Assembly: GCA_964570205.1 (NCBI GenBank)
Contig: CAZMXI010000047.1
Span: 1-28,665 of the forward strand
Length of the DNA: 28,665 nt
Source of the DNA: CAZMXI01 sp964570205
GTDB lineage: Bacteria > Planctomycetota > Phycisphaerae > Tepidisphaerales > Tepidisphaeraceae
Reading direction: 5' to 3'
Shown one piece after another: positions 1 through 7,462 of the stretch. The notes under the pieces were generated by a model that ran no database searches, was not told the DNA's origin, and worked only from the letters and a program-made list of their open reading frames with translations. Each line of letters starts with the position of its first letter. Position 1 is the stretch's first letter. The translations under genes were made by a program, and so were the position numbers.

Positions 1-97
1 TGCGGCTTCGGCGCCAGTAGATCGGTTCCTCGATCACCCGGTAGTCGCTCGGCGTGTTCTTCCTCGCGCCCTCGTCGCTGGTCTGCCGGTCGCTCAC
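1..97 (-). CDS. 5' part of an unidentified gene leaving the window
   Basis: A reading frame on the minus strand starts with GTG at 97 and is open to the window edge (32 codons seen, beginning VSDRQTSDEG and reaching IYWRR). The GTG overlaps the TGA stop of the upstream glycosidase gene as GTGA. A strong Shine-Dalgarno, AAGGAGG, lies at 102-108 with a 4-base gap to the GTG. The overlap and ribosome site argue for a real, translationally coupled partner of the glycosidase. The visible N-terminus is hydrophilic and has no signal peptide so far. The family cannot be recognised from this fragment. Confidence 0.6.
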   Translation of the reverse strand, partial: MSDRQTSDEGARKNTPSDYRVIEEPIYWRRSR

Positions 98-2457
98 GCT
101 GCCTCCTTCGCGCCCGCGGCGGCGCCGAAGTCGATCAGCTCGACCCGGCACGTGCCCTTGTCCTCGTCGACCACCACCTTGTCGATGAGCGCGCCACCGC
201 GATATATCTCATAATGCGAGACCCAGTTGTCATCCATCCCTGGCTTCCACGCCAGCTCCACCCCCGGGTAGCCCATGTTCTCGGCCGGCTTGATCGCCGT
301 CGGCGCTGGCGGACCGGGGGGCGTCTTATCCAGCTTGCTTCCCGGGTGCAGCGGCAGGTTCAGGTAGATCAACTCGCCCGGCGGCATCTTCGCCAGCACG
401 ATGCCATCCCGCATCAACTCCGCGCCAGTGCGTCTTTCCATGGCATCAGACTCGTGAAATGAGACTGTGTAAACCTCATCCGGCAGAAGACCCTTTGGCC
501 GGACCTTCACCGCGCCGGCCGGCACGTGCTTGGGGATGATCAGCCCACGCTTGCCGTCGCGGCTTTGGCGCTGGAACCACAGGGTGGCATCGTCGCCCTC
601 AACCCTGGGCCGATACACGCGCGCCCACCGCCCCACCACGCCCTGGGCATGCAGGTAGTGGTAAATGTCGTTCAATTCGCGGATGCCCTCCAGCCTGGCC
701 AGGTCGATCGTGTCGCCGGTCGTGTCATAGTTGAAGCAGAGCAGCCCGCGCCAGCTCGCCTTGTCGAACTTGCTCACATCCCACTGGTCGGGGTTGTCGC
801 AGTTCTTGTCGGGCGGGAAGAGCAGCGAGCTGTAGTAGTTGCGCAACGGGCCGATCACGCCATCGGAAAACTGGATGTTGCAGCCGTATCGGGCATAGTC
901 ATAGCCGGCGAAGTTGCCACCACCGTTGACGGCCTGGAAGCCGCAGTTGGGGTACTTGTCCAGGAACTCCCGCAGGATCCGGCGGAAGTTCTGGTCCTGC
1001 TCGAGCAGCGTGCTGGGGTCGGCATCGCGCTGGCCGGTGATCGTGCTGTCGTTGCGCCAGCCGAAATCGCCCCATCGCGTGACGAATTCATCGAGTTGGC
1101 CCTGGATGAACCGCACGACATCCGGCCGCGACAAGTCCAGCGTCATGCCATCATCATCCGCCCGCGCCAGCCAGTCGGGGTGCTCGGCCGCCACGCGCGA
1201 CCGCTTGCTGACGGTGTAGAGAAAGGCGTAGATGAGTTGGCCCATGTCGTGCTTGCGGAGGTAGTCGCCCGTCGAGCGGAAGTCCGGGCCGTTCCAGTGC
1301 CCGGCCATATCCCACCAGCCCCAGTCGCGGTGATAGACATCTGCGCCGGTGTAGCGCATGTAGTCGGCGATGCGGAAGACCTTGCGGTAGAGGCTGGGCA
1401 GATCCGGATTACCGCCGGTCCAGCCGACGCCGGGCCTGCCCCAGCCGGTGCCCTTGGCCCAGTAGCCCAGGTGCCGCAAGGAGGCAAACCAGGGGTATGT
1501 GCCGTTTCGCCCATCCCGCGTGTAGTCCCAGAGATAGGCGTATTGCCAGTCGAGCAGCTCGTTGCCGGCGTTGTCCAGGTCGTCGCGATACAGGCCGACG
1601 AAGGCCCAGGGCGTCGTGATCGACTCGCCCGGCTTCAATTCCCTTGTAAACCCGGCCAGTTGGATGATGGCCGTCGTCAGATTGCCGTTGCGTGCTTCGA
1701 AGCTGGAAGCCCAGTGGCCGAAGTAGTCGAACCCGATGAACATCCCCTGCCCGGTCTGGCGGTTATACAGGGCGTACCACGGCGCATAGCTGGCCGAGCC
1801 CGGCTTGAAGGACTTGGCCTGGTTGGGCGGGCCATGGGGGTAAGGATCATACGAGTCGAGCCGCCGCGCCTGGTTAAGGGTGAGTTTCTCGGTTTTGAGC
1901 TGCCAGCAGCCGGGGATGTTGTGGGCACCGGTCATCCAGTTGAAATCCAGCGCATCGCTGGCGCCCAGGCCGGTGGTCAGGCAAAGAAAACTCGGGTCCG
2001 AGATGACGATCGGCGCAGCGGCCGCGTTTCGGATCGTCGAACACTCGCGCATGATGCTTGAACCCGGGTAGACGATGTAAGCACGGGTAACCCGCAGCCC
2101 CTCGCGCTCGATGATCAGGTCAAGCCGCAGTGCGCCATCGGCAAGCTTCGACTCGGCCGCATCCACCAGGTTCCACCCGTGTGTCGCCGTGGTGATGAGC
2201 GTGCGCTCCGGCCCGACCAGCACCGCGAAATCGGCCACCCCTGCGGCGCCAACCAGCAGTTCCCGGCCACTGGCGCGGTCCTTGTGGCTGACCACCAGCA
2301 GCCGGCCATTGCGGAACGTCAATGCGCGCTCGACCGATTGCGTGCCGAGTGTGAAATCCTGGCCGCGCCGACTGATGTAGGCATCATCAGCGCCCAACGC
2401 CACCGCAACCTGCCCGCACAACACGAGAAGCACCCACGCAAGGTTGATCCTAACCAT
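94..2457 (-). CDS. Secreted GH36/clan GH-D-like glycosidase (alpha-galactosidase-like)
   Basis: Probable exported glycoside hydrolase of 787 residues. I chose ATG 2457, not the ATG 72 bases upstream, because it opens a clean signal peptide (MVRINLAWVLLVLCGQVAVALG, cleaved before ADD). Residues about 25-300 are a beta-rich domain like the N-terminal sandwich of GH36. From about 310 a TIM-barrel-like domain follows. It holds an RDWGWWD block near 377-383, an FGWRNDS block near 465-471 whose Asp470 fits the clan GH-D nucleophile, and an AVNGGGNF...QFSDG block near 509-533 whose Asp532 fits the acid/base. The last 70 residues (WKPGMDDNWVSHYEIYRGG) resemble a fibronectin type III module. Substrate is unknown; alpha-galactoside cleavage is an inference from the clan. 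It is coupled by GTGA to the next gene downstream on the minus strand. Confidence 0.75.
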   Translation of the reverse strand: MVRINLAWVLLVLCGQVAVALGADDAYISRRGQDFTLGTQSVERALTFRNGRLLVVSHKDRASGRELLVGAAGVADFAVLVGPERTLITTATHGWNLVDAAESKLADGALRLDLIIEREGLRVTRAYIVYPGSSIMRECSTIRNAAAAPIVISDPSFLCLTTGLGASDALDFNWMTGAHNIPGCWQLKTEKLTLNQARRLDSYDPYPHGPPNQAKSFKPGSASYAPWYALYNRQTGQGMFIGFDYFGHWASSFEARNGNLTTAIIQLAGFTRELKPGESITTPWAFVGLYRDDLDNAGNELLDWQYAYLWDYTRDGRNGTYPWFASLRHLGYWAKGTGWGRPGVGWTGGNPDLPSLYRKVFRIADYMRYTGADVYHRDWGWWDMAGHWNGPDFRSTGDYLRKHDMGQLIYAFLYTVSKRSRVAAEHPDWLARADDDGMTLDLSRPDVVRFIQGQLDEFVTRWGDFGWRNDSTITGQRDADPSTLLEQDQNFRRILREFLDKYPNCGFQAVNGGGNFAGYDYARYGCNIQFSDGVIGPLRNYYSSLLFPPDKNCDNPDQWDVSKFDKASWRGLLCFNYDTTGDTIDLARLEGIRELNDIYHYLHAQGVVGRWARVYRPRVEGDDATLWFQRQSRDGKRGLIIPKHVPAGAVKVRPKGLLPDEVYTVSFHESDAMERRTGAELMRDGIVLAKMPPGELIYLNLPLHPGSKLDKTPPGPPAPTAIKPAENMGYPGVELAWKPGMDDNWVSHYEIYRGGALIDKVVVDEDKGTCRVELIDFGAAAGAKEAA

Positions 2458-2549
2458 GGCGGGGATTGTGCGCGCGAGGGCGGGACTGAGCAAATGGCCC
2501 AGCCGGCCAAATGGCCCAGGCCCTTGCACTTCGCCGGCAAGGGTTGAGG

Positions 2550-2918
2550 GTGGCGATCGGCGGGTGGTCGCTGGAGATTCAGCCGGCAGAGAATGGTGGG
2601 CGCAAAAGTCGCCTACCGGATGGACGGCGTCTGCGTCTTTCCCCCGGCCTGATCGAGACCGACGACCTGTCGGCCAGTGAGGCAGTGGAGTCCGGCCACC
2701 AGCCGAAAATCGAACACGTGTTCAAGGCACAGGACAAACACTGGACCAGTAAGATTCACAAAAAGTACTGGCTGCGAACCCGCTACGGCCTGGTGCAAGC
2801 AGCCATTTAACTGACGGTCGAGGCATCCGGAGCCGATGGCAAGGCCCACTGCACCATCACCTACCGAGCCAATCCGACCGCCTCGCGCGGACTGGTCGCG
2901 GCAGGAGACAAGCCATGA
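2550..2918 (+). pseudogene. Reading frame broken by one in-frame TAA
   Basis: One frame is open from about GTG 2550, except for a single TAA at 2808-2810. It resumes at once (LTVEASGADGKAHCTITYR) and ends with TGA at 2916-2918, overlapping the ATG of the next gene as ATGA. Codon use from about 2655 onward looks coding on both sides of the stop (GLIETDDLSAS, then KKYWLRTRYGLV, stop, LTVEASGADGK). This suggests a formerly intact gene of at least 88 codons with a nonsense change or a base-call error. The 5' end is uncertain: the segment 2550-2655 looks less coding and the start may be lost. I do not recognise the family. Confidence 0.45.
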
Positions 2919-3100
2919 AGCCCATTGAGCGCCAGTCCCGGGATCCTGACATCATCGCGTCGATGGCCGCTCTCCGTCGAGCTGCAAGCCGGGCGCGGCA
3001 ACTCTCGATTCAGACGGGCACGCCGTTTTACGTCATCAGGGGTGGCAAGATGGTCGACCTGAACCGCGGCCTGCGCAAGCGCCGTGGGCCGCGCCCGTAG
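2915..3100 (+). CDS. Small conserved-looking protein, unknown function
   Basis: A 61-residue basic protein with start ATG 2915 preceded by AGGAG at 2903-2907. The ATG overlaps the stop of the broken frame upstream, so the two were probably one operon. The middle (DIIASMAALRRAASRARQL) is predicted helical. It is followed by a short strand-turn-strand (TGTPFYVIRGGKMVDLN) and an Arg-rich tail. The helix plus a G-KMVDL hairpin resembles small proteins often seen beside toxin-antitoxin genes, but no DNA-binding fold can be assigned with confidence. The function is unknown; an antitoxin-like role is only a guess. Confidence 0.5.
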   Translation: MKPIERQSRDPDIIASMAALRRAASRARQLSIQTGTPFYVIRGGKMVDLNRGLRKRRGPRP

Positions 3101-3344
3101 GCTCCCGACTCAGGCAGGCGGCGTTTCGCATCACGCCCATTCCGATTGCATCCGCATTTTTCGCTTGAGATGCACCATCTCGCCTGTTATGTTTCTTTTT
3201 TGCTGGCGGGCGTGGTATTCTCGCTGGCATCTTGCGGATCAAATGGGGGCGAAACTCGAGCAGTGGGACTGGTGCCATCGTGCGCCGGAGGCTTTGAGTT
3301 CGCGAGTCACAGCGTCACCGCACCTGCTTCCACGGGAGGCGGGC

Positions 3345-4887
3345 ATGTGGCGTTTGTTCTCGATCGGATTGACAACCACACTCGCGTGCGCGGCGGCGAG
3401 CCTGGCGGGCGAGCCAATCCGCTATGCCACCCTGGTCGTCGAGGGCCAGGCCGCGCCCGACTGCAGCGCGGGCGTAACCTTCACCGACAATTTCCATGTC
3501 CCGCGCATCAACGCCAATGGGCAGATCTGGTTCTATGCCGGGCTGTCAGGCGAGGGCGTGGATGACACCAACGACTACGGCGTTTTCATCTTCAATGGCC
3601 AAGGCCTGCGCCTGGGCGCTCGCAAGGGCGACCCAGCGCCGCTGATCGACGGCGGCTGGCTCTCGGNNNNNNNNNNCGCTGACCGCCGACAACCATCGCA
3701 TCTTCCAGGCCTATCTGACGGGACCCGGGATCGACCAGACGAACAATCAAGCGATTTTTCATGAGACCAGCGAGGCGTCCAGGGTCATCGCGCGCAGCGG
3801 CGAGCCCGCACCCTCGACAGAAGCCGGCACGGTCTTTTCTTACCTGGACAGCCTCGCCGTCAGCCACACGGGCCAAATCGCCTTCCAGGCCGGGCTTGGC
3901 GGGCCTGCGATAACCGACCACAATTCCCAGGCGTTCTATGCCGGCCCCATTGCCAATCCCCAGCTCATCGCCCGCGGCGGCGATGTTGCGCCCGACACCG
4001 GCGGCAGGCTCTTCGGCTACATGCGCCCGCCGGTGATGGGATCGGCCGGGCATCTGGCGTTCTCGGCCGTGCTCGCCGGCGATGTTGCCGACCACACCTC
4101 CGCGCTGTTCTACGGCACGCCCGGCAACCTGCGTCTGGCTGTCGGCCCCGGCGCGGCCGCCCCCGGAACCGCGCCCGGTACGCAATTCACTCACCTGGAA
4201 TGCACTCGCATCAATGCCCTCGGGCAGATGCTGCTGGTGATGGATGGCGCCCTGGCCGGCCCAGGCGTCGGCTTCCATAACGATGATGGCATCTGGGCCG
4301 GCACGCCCGATGCGCTCAAGCTTGTCGCCCGCTCCGGCGACATCGCCCCCGGCACCATCGGCAAGCGGTTCAACGGCACCTACGACATGGAGCTTGATGA
4401 TGAACGGCCCATGTTCATGGATGTGACCATGAGCGACGCCGGCCACGTCGCCTTCGTCGCCCGGCTGACCGACGACCAGGGCGGGTTTCTGGATGAATGG
4501 GGCATCTGGGCCGGCATGCCCGGCGATCTTCGCCTGATCACGCTGCACGGCAGCCGGCCGCTCATCAACGCCGCCGGCCAGATCGTCTATTGCGGCGACC
4601 TCGACGGCGAACCCGCCCTGTTCGCGGCCGATCTTGAAGGCCACCTCGCCCCGCTGGTCTGGCCGGGACAGCAGTTCGACCTCGGCGATGGCCAGCTTCG
4701 CACGCTGCGGTACTGGGATCTTTATGCGCCTTACACGCCGGCTTTCGGTGATGATGGGCGGCTTGTCTTCGGAGCGATGTTCACCGACAGCACGCAGGCG
4801 CTGCTGACGGTCACCGTTCCCGAGCCGGGGGCGCTGTGGTGTGTCGCCCTGGCGGCCGGATGCCTGGGCCGAAGGGGCCGGTCATAA
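3345..4887 (+). CDS. Secreted NxxGxxAF-repeat protein with PEP-CTERM-like tail (split by a gap of N)
   Basis: The gene starts at ATG 3345 with GGGAGG at 3334-3339. A signal peptide covers about residues 1-21 (MWRLFSIGLTTTLACAAASLA). The frame is open to the N run at 3667-3676. After the gap it continues in a different nominal frame from 3679 to TAA 4885-4887. Both sides carry the same repeat: NANGQIWF, SHTGQIAF, SAGHLAF, NALGQMLL, SDAGHVAF, NAAGQIVY and DDGRLVF, each about 60-75 residues apart. These match the NxxGxxAF repeats of choice-of-anchor proteins. The C-terminus VPEPG, a short hydrophobic stretch and GRRGRS is a PEP-CTERM-type sorting tail, so the protein is probably exported and processed by an exosortase. 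Its ligand is unknown. The missing piece must be a multiple of three bases for the two halves to join. Confidence 0.8.
3667..3676. other. Assembly gap (10 N)
   Basis: Ten N sit inside the NxxGxxAF-repeat gene. The coding frame differs by one between the flanks if the gap is taken as 10, so 10 is a placeholder and the true length is unknown (it should be divisible by three). Confidence 0.98.
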
Positions 4888-4905
4888 CGTGAGCCAGGCA
4901 TCAAA

Positions 4906-4937
4906 GAAAGGGCCTGGAGCGGAGTCCAGGCCCTTTC
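4906..4937. terminator. Bidirectional hairpin terminator between convergent genes
   Basis: A perfect 13-bp stem (GAAAGGGCCTGGA at 4906-4918 with TCCAGGCCCTTTC at 4925-4937) encloses a 6-base loop. Short A and T runs at the two ends suit both strands. It lies between the stop of the NxxGxxAF gene (4887) and the stop of adenylate kinase (4998). The T tract is short, so termination strength is uncertain. Confidence 0.75.
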
Positions 4938-4997
4938 ATGGATGACAGTGCGCCATACGCGGCCCGCGCCATCACTTGCCGCGATGCCGTCAGCCGG

Positions 4998-5636
4998 CTA
5001 TCCGCAGCAACAGCCGCAACCGCCGCTCTTGGCTTTGGGGTTGTCGATCGCATCGCGCAGGGGCGTGAGCACCTTAATGATGTCGCCCAGCACGTGAATG
5101 GGCGTCTGCAGCGCGTCGATGTTGACGATCTTGTCCTGCGGATAGAAGTCCAGGATGGGCTTGGTTTCCTTGTTGTAGACATCCATCCGGTTGCGGATGA
5201 CCTTCTCGTCGGCGTCATCCGCGCGGTTTTCCTTGATCGCCCGGGCCTTGAGCCGCTTGACCATCTCATCCATGTCGCTGACGGACAGGCAGACGACCTT
5301 CAGCACGTCGATCTTGTCGGCCAGAAGCTTCGCCTGGTTGACATTGCGCGGCACGCCATCCAGTACAAGGATGTCGCTCGCCGGGCTCAGCTTGCCGGCC
5401 TTAGCGCGGTTTGCCATCGACTCGATCAGGAGCTTGATGGTGAAGTCATCCGGCACAAGCTGGCCCTTGCTGGAATACTCGGCAAACAGCTTGCCCAGCT
5501 CGCTCTGCTTGTCCAGCGCCCGGAACAAGTCGCCCGTCGACACGTGGACGAACCCGAGAATGCTGCCCACAACCTTGCCCTGCGTGCCCTTGCCGCTGCC
5601 CGGAGGGCCGAACAGAAGAATGCTCTTGTAGCTCAT
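4998..5636 (-). CDS. adk: Adenylate kinase, short-LID type with Cys-rich tail
   Basis: Transfers phosphate between ATP and AMP (ATP + AMP = 2 ADP) in the cytosol. The protein has 212 residues from ATG 5636, with GGAG just upstream; longer upstream frames lack family similarity. The P-loop GPPGSGKGT is at residues 10-18. The AMP-site block STGDLFR is at 33-39, LDGVPR (usually LDGFPR) at 92-97, and NRADD at 137-141, followed by the expected E...R...Y pattern. The large LID insert, zinc-binding or not, is missing: RLKAR runs almost directly into NRADD, as in short cytosolic-type kinases. The C-terminus ends SGGCGCCCG, with four cysteines in the last six residues, which is not part of the usual fold and could bind metal. 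A TATAAT promoter lies upstream at 5689-5694. Confidence 0.93.
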   Translation of the reverse strand: MSYKSILLFGPPGSGKGTQGKVVGSILGFVHVSTGDLFRALDKQSELGKLFAEYSSKGQLVPDDFTIKLLIESMANRAKAGKLSPASDILVLDGVPRNVNQAKLLADKIDVLKVVCLSVSDMDEMVKRLKARAIKENRADDADEKVIRNRMDVYNKETKPILDFYPQDKIVNIDALQTPIHVLGDIIKVLTPLRDAIDNPKAKSGGCGCCCG

Positions 5637-5688
5637 CGATTCTCCGAAATCCCTTCGCCTGTGAAGTTTGGTACGAATACGGGCCGAC

Positions 5689-5717
5689 ATTATACAGATG
5701 GGGCACGCCGGCAAAAG
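5689..5717 (-). promoter_or_regulatory. Sigma-70-like promoter of adk
   Basis: On the minus strand an exact TATAAT (5689-5694) is followed by a leader of about 45 bases before the adk ATG at 5636. The upstream -35 region reads CTTTTG at 17-bp spacing or TTTTGC at 16-bp spacing, which is a weak match. The call rests mainly on the perfect -10 box and its position. Confidence 0.55.
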
Positions 5718-5866
5718 GCCCTCGCGGACCAGACGACAATTCCCGCAACCACGGTCCGCAACACGTGGTATAAATGAGTAGCCGCGTGCGACTTGCCAGC
5801 GCATGCCACCTTGCGCATGCGGCCGGAGCCAACCTGGCGCCGGGATGGGTCTCACTGGAGCATGTC

Positions 5867-7366
5867 ATGGCCAAACGCCTCCTGCCCGTCGTGCTCAGCC
5901 TGATGGTGTTGTGCGGCGATCTGCCGGCCGCCGATGAGTGGCAGAACCCCAAGGCCAACATCCCCCCCAAGGCAGTCCCCCAGCGACGCAACGCGGGCGA
6001 GGGTTTCCCTCCCCTGCCGCTGCCGGCCACACCGCTGCGCCGGTCGGAGCGAAAGCGCGAGCCCTCGCCGCCGGCGCTGGTGGGCAATGTCACCTTCTCG
6101 AGCATCGCCGCGAAGAAGGCCGGCCTGAACTGGCAGACCACGATCATCGATCTGGAACAATGGGTCAACTTCACCAACGACCGTCTCCAACAACGCTACC
6201 GCTTCGTCAACACCGACTTTGGCAAGTTCAGTTACGACCCGACCGAACTGCCGATTCTCTACTTCACGGGCTGGAAGAAACTCCCGGAATTCGACGCGGG
6301 CACCATCCACCGGTTGCGGCAATACCTGCTGGACGGCGGCACCTGGGTGGTTCACAGCAACTGCGGCCGCCCGGAATTCAACAGCAGTTTCCGGCAGGAA
6401 GTCCGCCGCATGTTCCCGGACCGCGAGCTGTCGCCCATTCCCACGGACCACCCGGTCTACTCATCGTATTACAAGATCACTCAGATGAAGGTGCGCAACG
6501 GCAAGGATGCCTGGAGGACGGTGCCGCCATACCTGGAGGTGATCAACATCGGCACGCGGGCGGCGGTCATCTTCTCGCCCATCGACCTTTCCTGCGGCTG
6601 GGATGCGAATGCCAACCCGATCGAGGGGGGCATCCTGTACGACCGGAATGATGCATTGCAGCTTGGCTCGAACATCATGACCTACTGCCTGGCTGAGTAT
6701 CAGTATGGCCGGTTCTTCGCCCATCAGAAGATCTACCACCAGACCGACATCGCCACCCGCGACCAGCTCGTTCTCGGGCAGGTCGTCCACAACGGCGATT
6801 GGGACCCCACGCCGCATGGCCTGCCGAATCTGCTCAAGACCATCGACCAATCGACAACCCTGAACGTGCAGTTCAAGCGCATGCAGGTAGACCCCGAGAA
6901 GGGCGACATCTTCTCCTACCCGGTGCTGTACATGGCCGGCCTGCGCAAGTTCCAGTTCAATGATGTCATCCGCAGGCGACTGCGACAGTACCTGGACAAC
7001 GGCGGCATCCTGTTCGTGGATTGCGCCGTCGGCAACAGCGAGTTCGACGCGGCGTTTCGCGAGGAGATCAAGCATATCTACAGGGACCGGGCCATGAAGG
7101 TCATGAAGGATGACCACCCGCTGCACCGGTTTGTCTTCGACACCACGCAGGTCCAGCTCGCGCCCATGGCGCGGCAGATGCTCGGCAGCGCGCTGCGACC
7201 TCAGCTTGAGTGCATCGAGGTGGACGGGATCATCACGGTGCTCTATTCGCGACTGAGCCTTTCGGCCGGCTGGGAACGGCTTCCGCGAGCCTACAACCTG
7301 GGTTACGCCGACGAAGATGCGCTGAGACTGGGAGTCAACGCCCTGATGTACCTGGTGTCACATTAG
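5867..7366 (+). CDS. Secreted protein with two tandem DUF4159 domains
   Basis: 499 residues from ATG 5867. This start has GGAG at 5857-5860 and opens a signal peptide (MAKRLLPVVLSLMVLCGDLPAAD); the upstream in-frame ATG 5774 gives a poor leader. After a Pro/Arg-rich linker come two copies of DUF4159, at about 68-265 and 285-499. Each has the family pattern: a YFTGW or YMAGL strand, then LRQYL(L/D)(D/N)GG, then CGRPEFNSSFRQE in copy 1 or AVGNSEFDAAFREE in copy 2, then DHP(V/L). Copy 1 ends in DLSCGWD and copy 2 in RLSLSAGWE. DUF4159 has no established activity; its fold resembles class I glutamine amidotransferase-like domains. In planctomycetes it is often near MoxR/DUF58 genes, as here, where MoxR lies two genes downstream. 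Confidence 0.85.
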   Translation: MAKRLLPVVLSLMVLCGDLPAADEWQNPKANIPPKAVPQRRNAGEGFPPLPLPATPLRRSERKREPSPPALVGNVTFSSIAAKKAGLNWQTTIIDLEQWVNFTNDRLQQRYRFVNTDFGKFSYDPTELPILYFTGWKKLPEFDAGTIHRLRQYLLDGGTWVVHSNCGRPEFNSSFRQEVRRMFPDRELSPIPTDHPVYSSYYKITQMKVRNGKDAWRTVPPYLEVINIGTRAAVIFSPIDLSCGWDANANPIEGGILYDRNDALQLGSNIMTYCLAEYQYGRFFAHQKIYHQTDIATRDQLVLGQVVHNGDWDPTPHGLPNLLKTIDQSTTLNVQFKRMQVDPEKGDIFSYPVLYMAGLRKFQFNDVIRRRLRQYLDNGGILFVDCAVGNSEFDAAFREEIKHIYRDRAMKVMKDDHPLHRFVFDTTQVQLAPMARQMLGSALRPQLECIEVDGIITVLYSRLSLSAGWERLPRAYNLGYADEDALRLGVNALMYLVSH

Positions 7367-7462
7367 CCGATTGGCGGGCACTTTCCTTCAACGCCGTCCT
7401 CTGACGAGGATAGCACCGTTTGTCATATGCCATCTCGCCGCGTCATCGCGCAAGGAGGTTTC

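Noticed and set aside
526..2061. Long plus-strand open frame of 511 codons opposite the glycosidase
   Set aside because: It is antisense to a clearly better gene with recognisable motifs. Its translation is rich in Val, Ala, Arg and Pro without any domain, typical of a high-GC shadow frame.
3101..3344. Upstream open frame with a hydrophobic start (139 codons from 3146)
   Set aside because: It overlaps the better-supported start at 3345 in another frame, and its continuation is antisense-like Arg/Gly-rich sequence.
3592..4644. Minus-strand open frame across the N gap
   Set aside because: It is antisense to the NxxGxxAF-repeat gene and passes through N bases; no family similarity.
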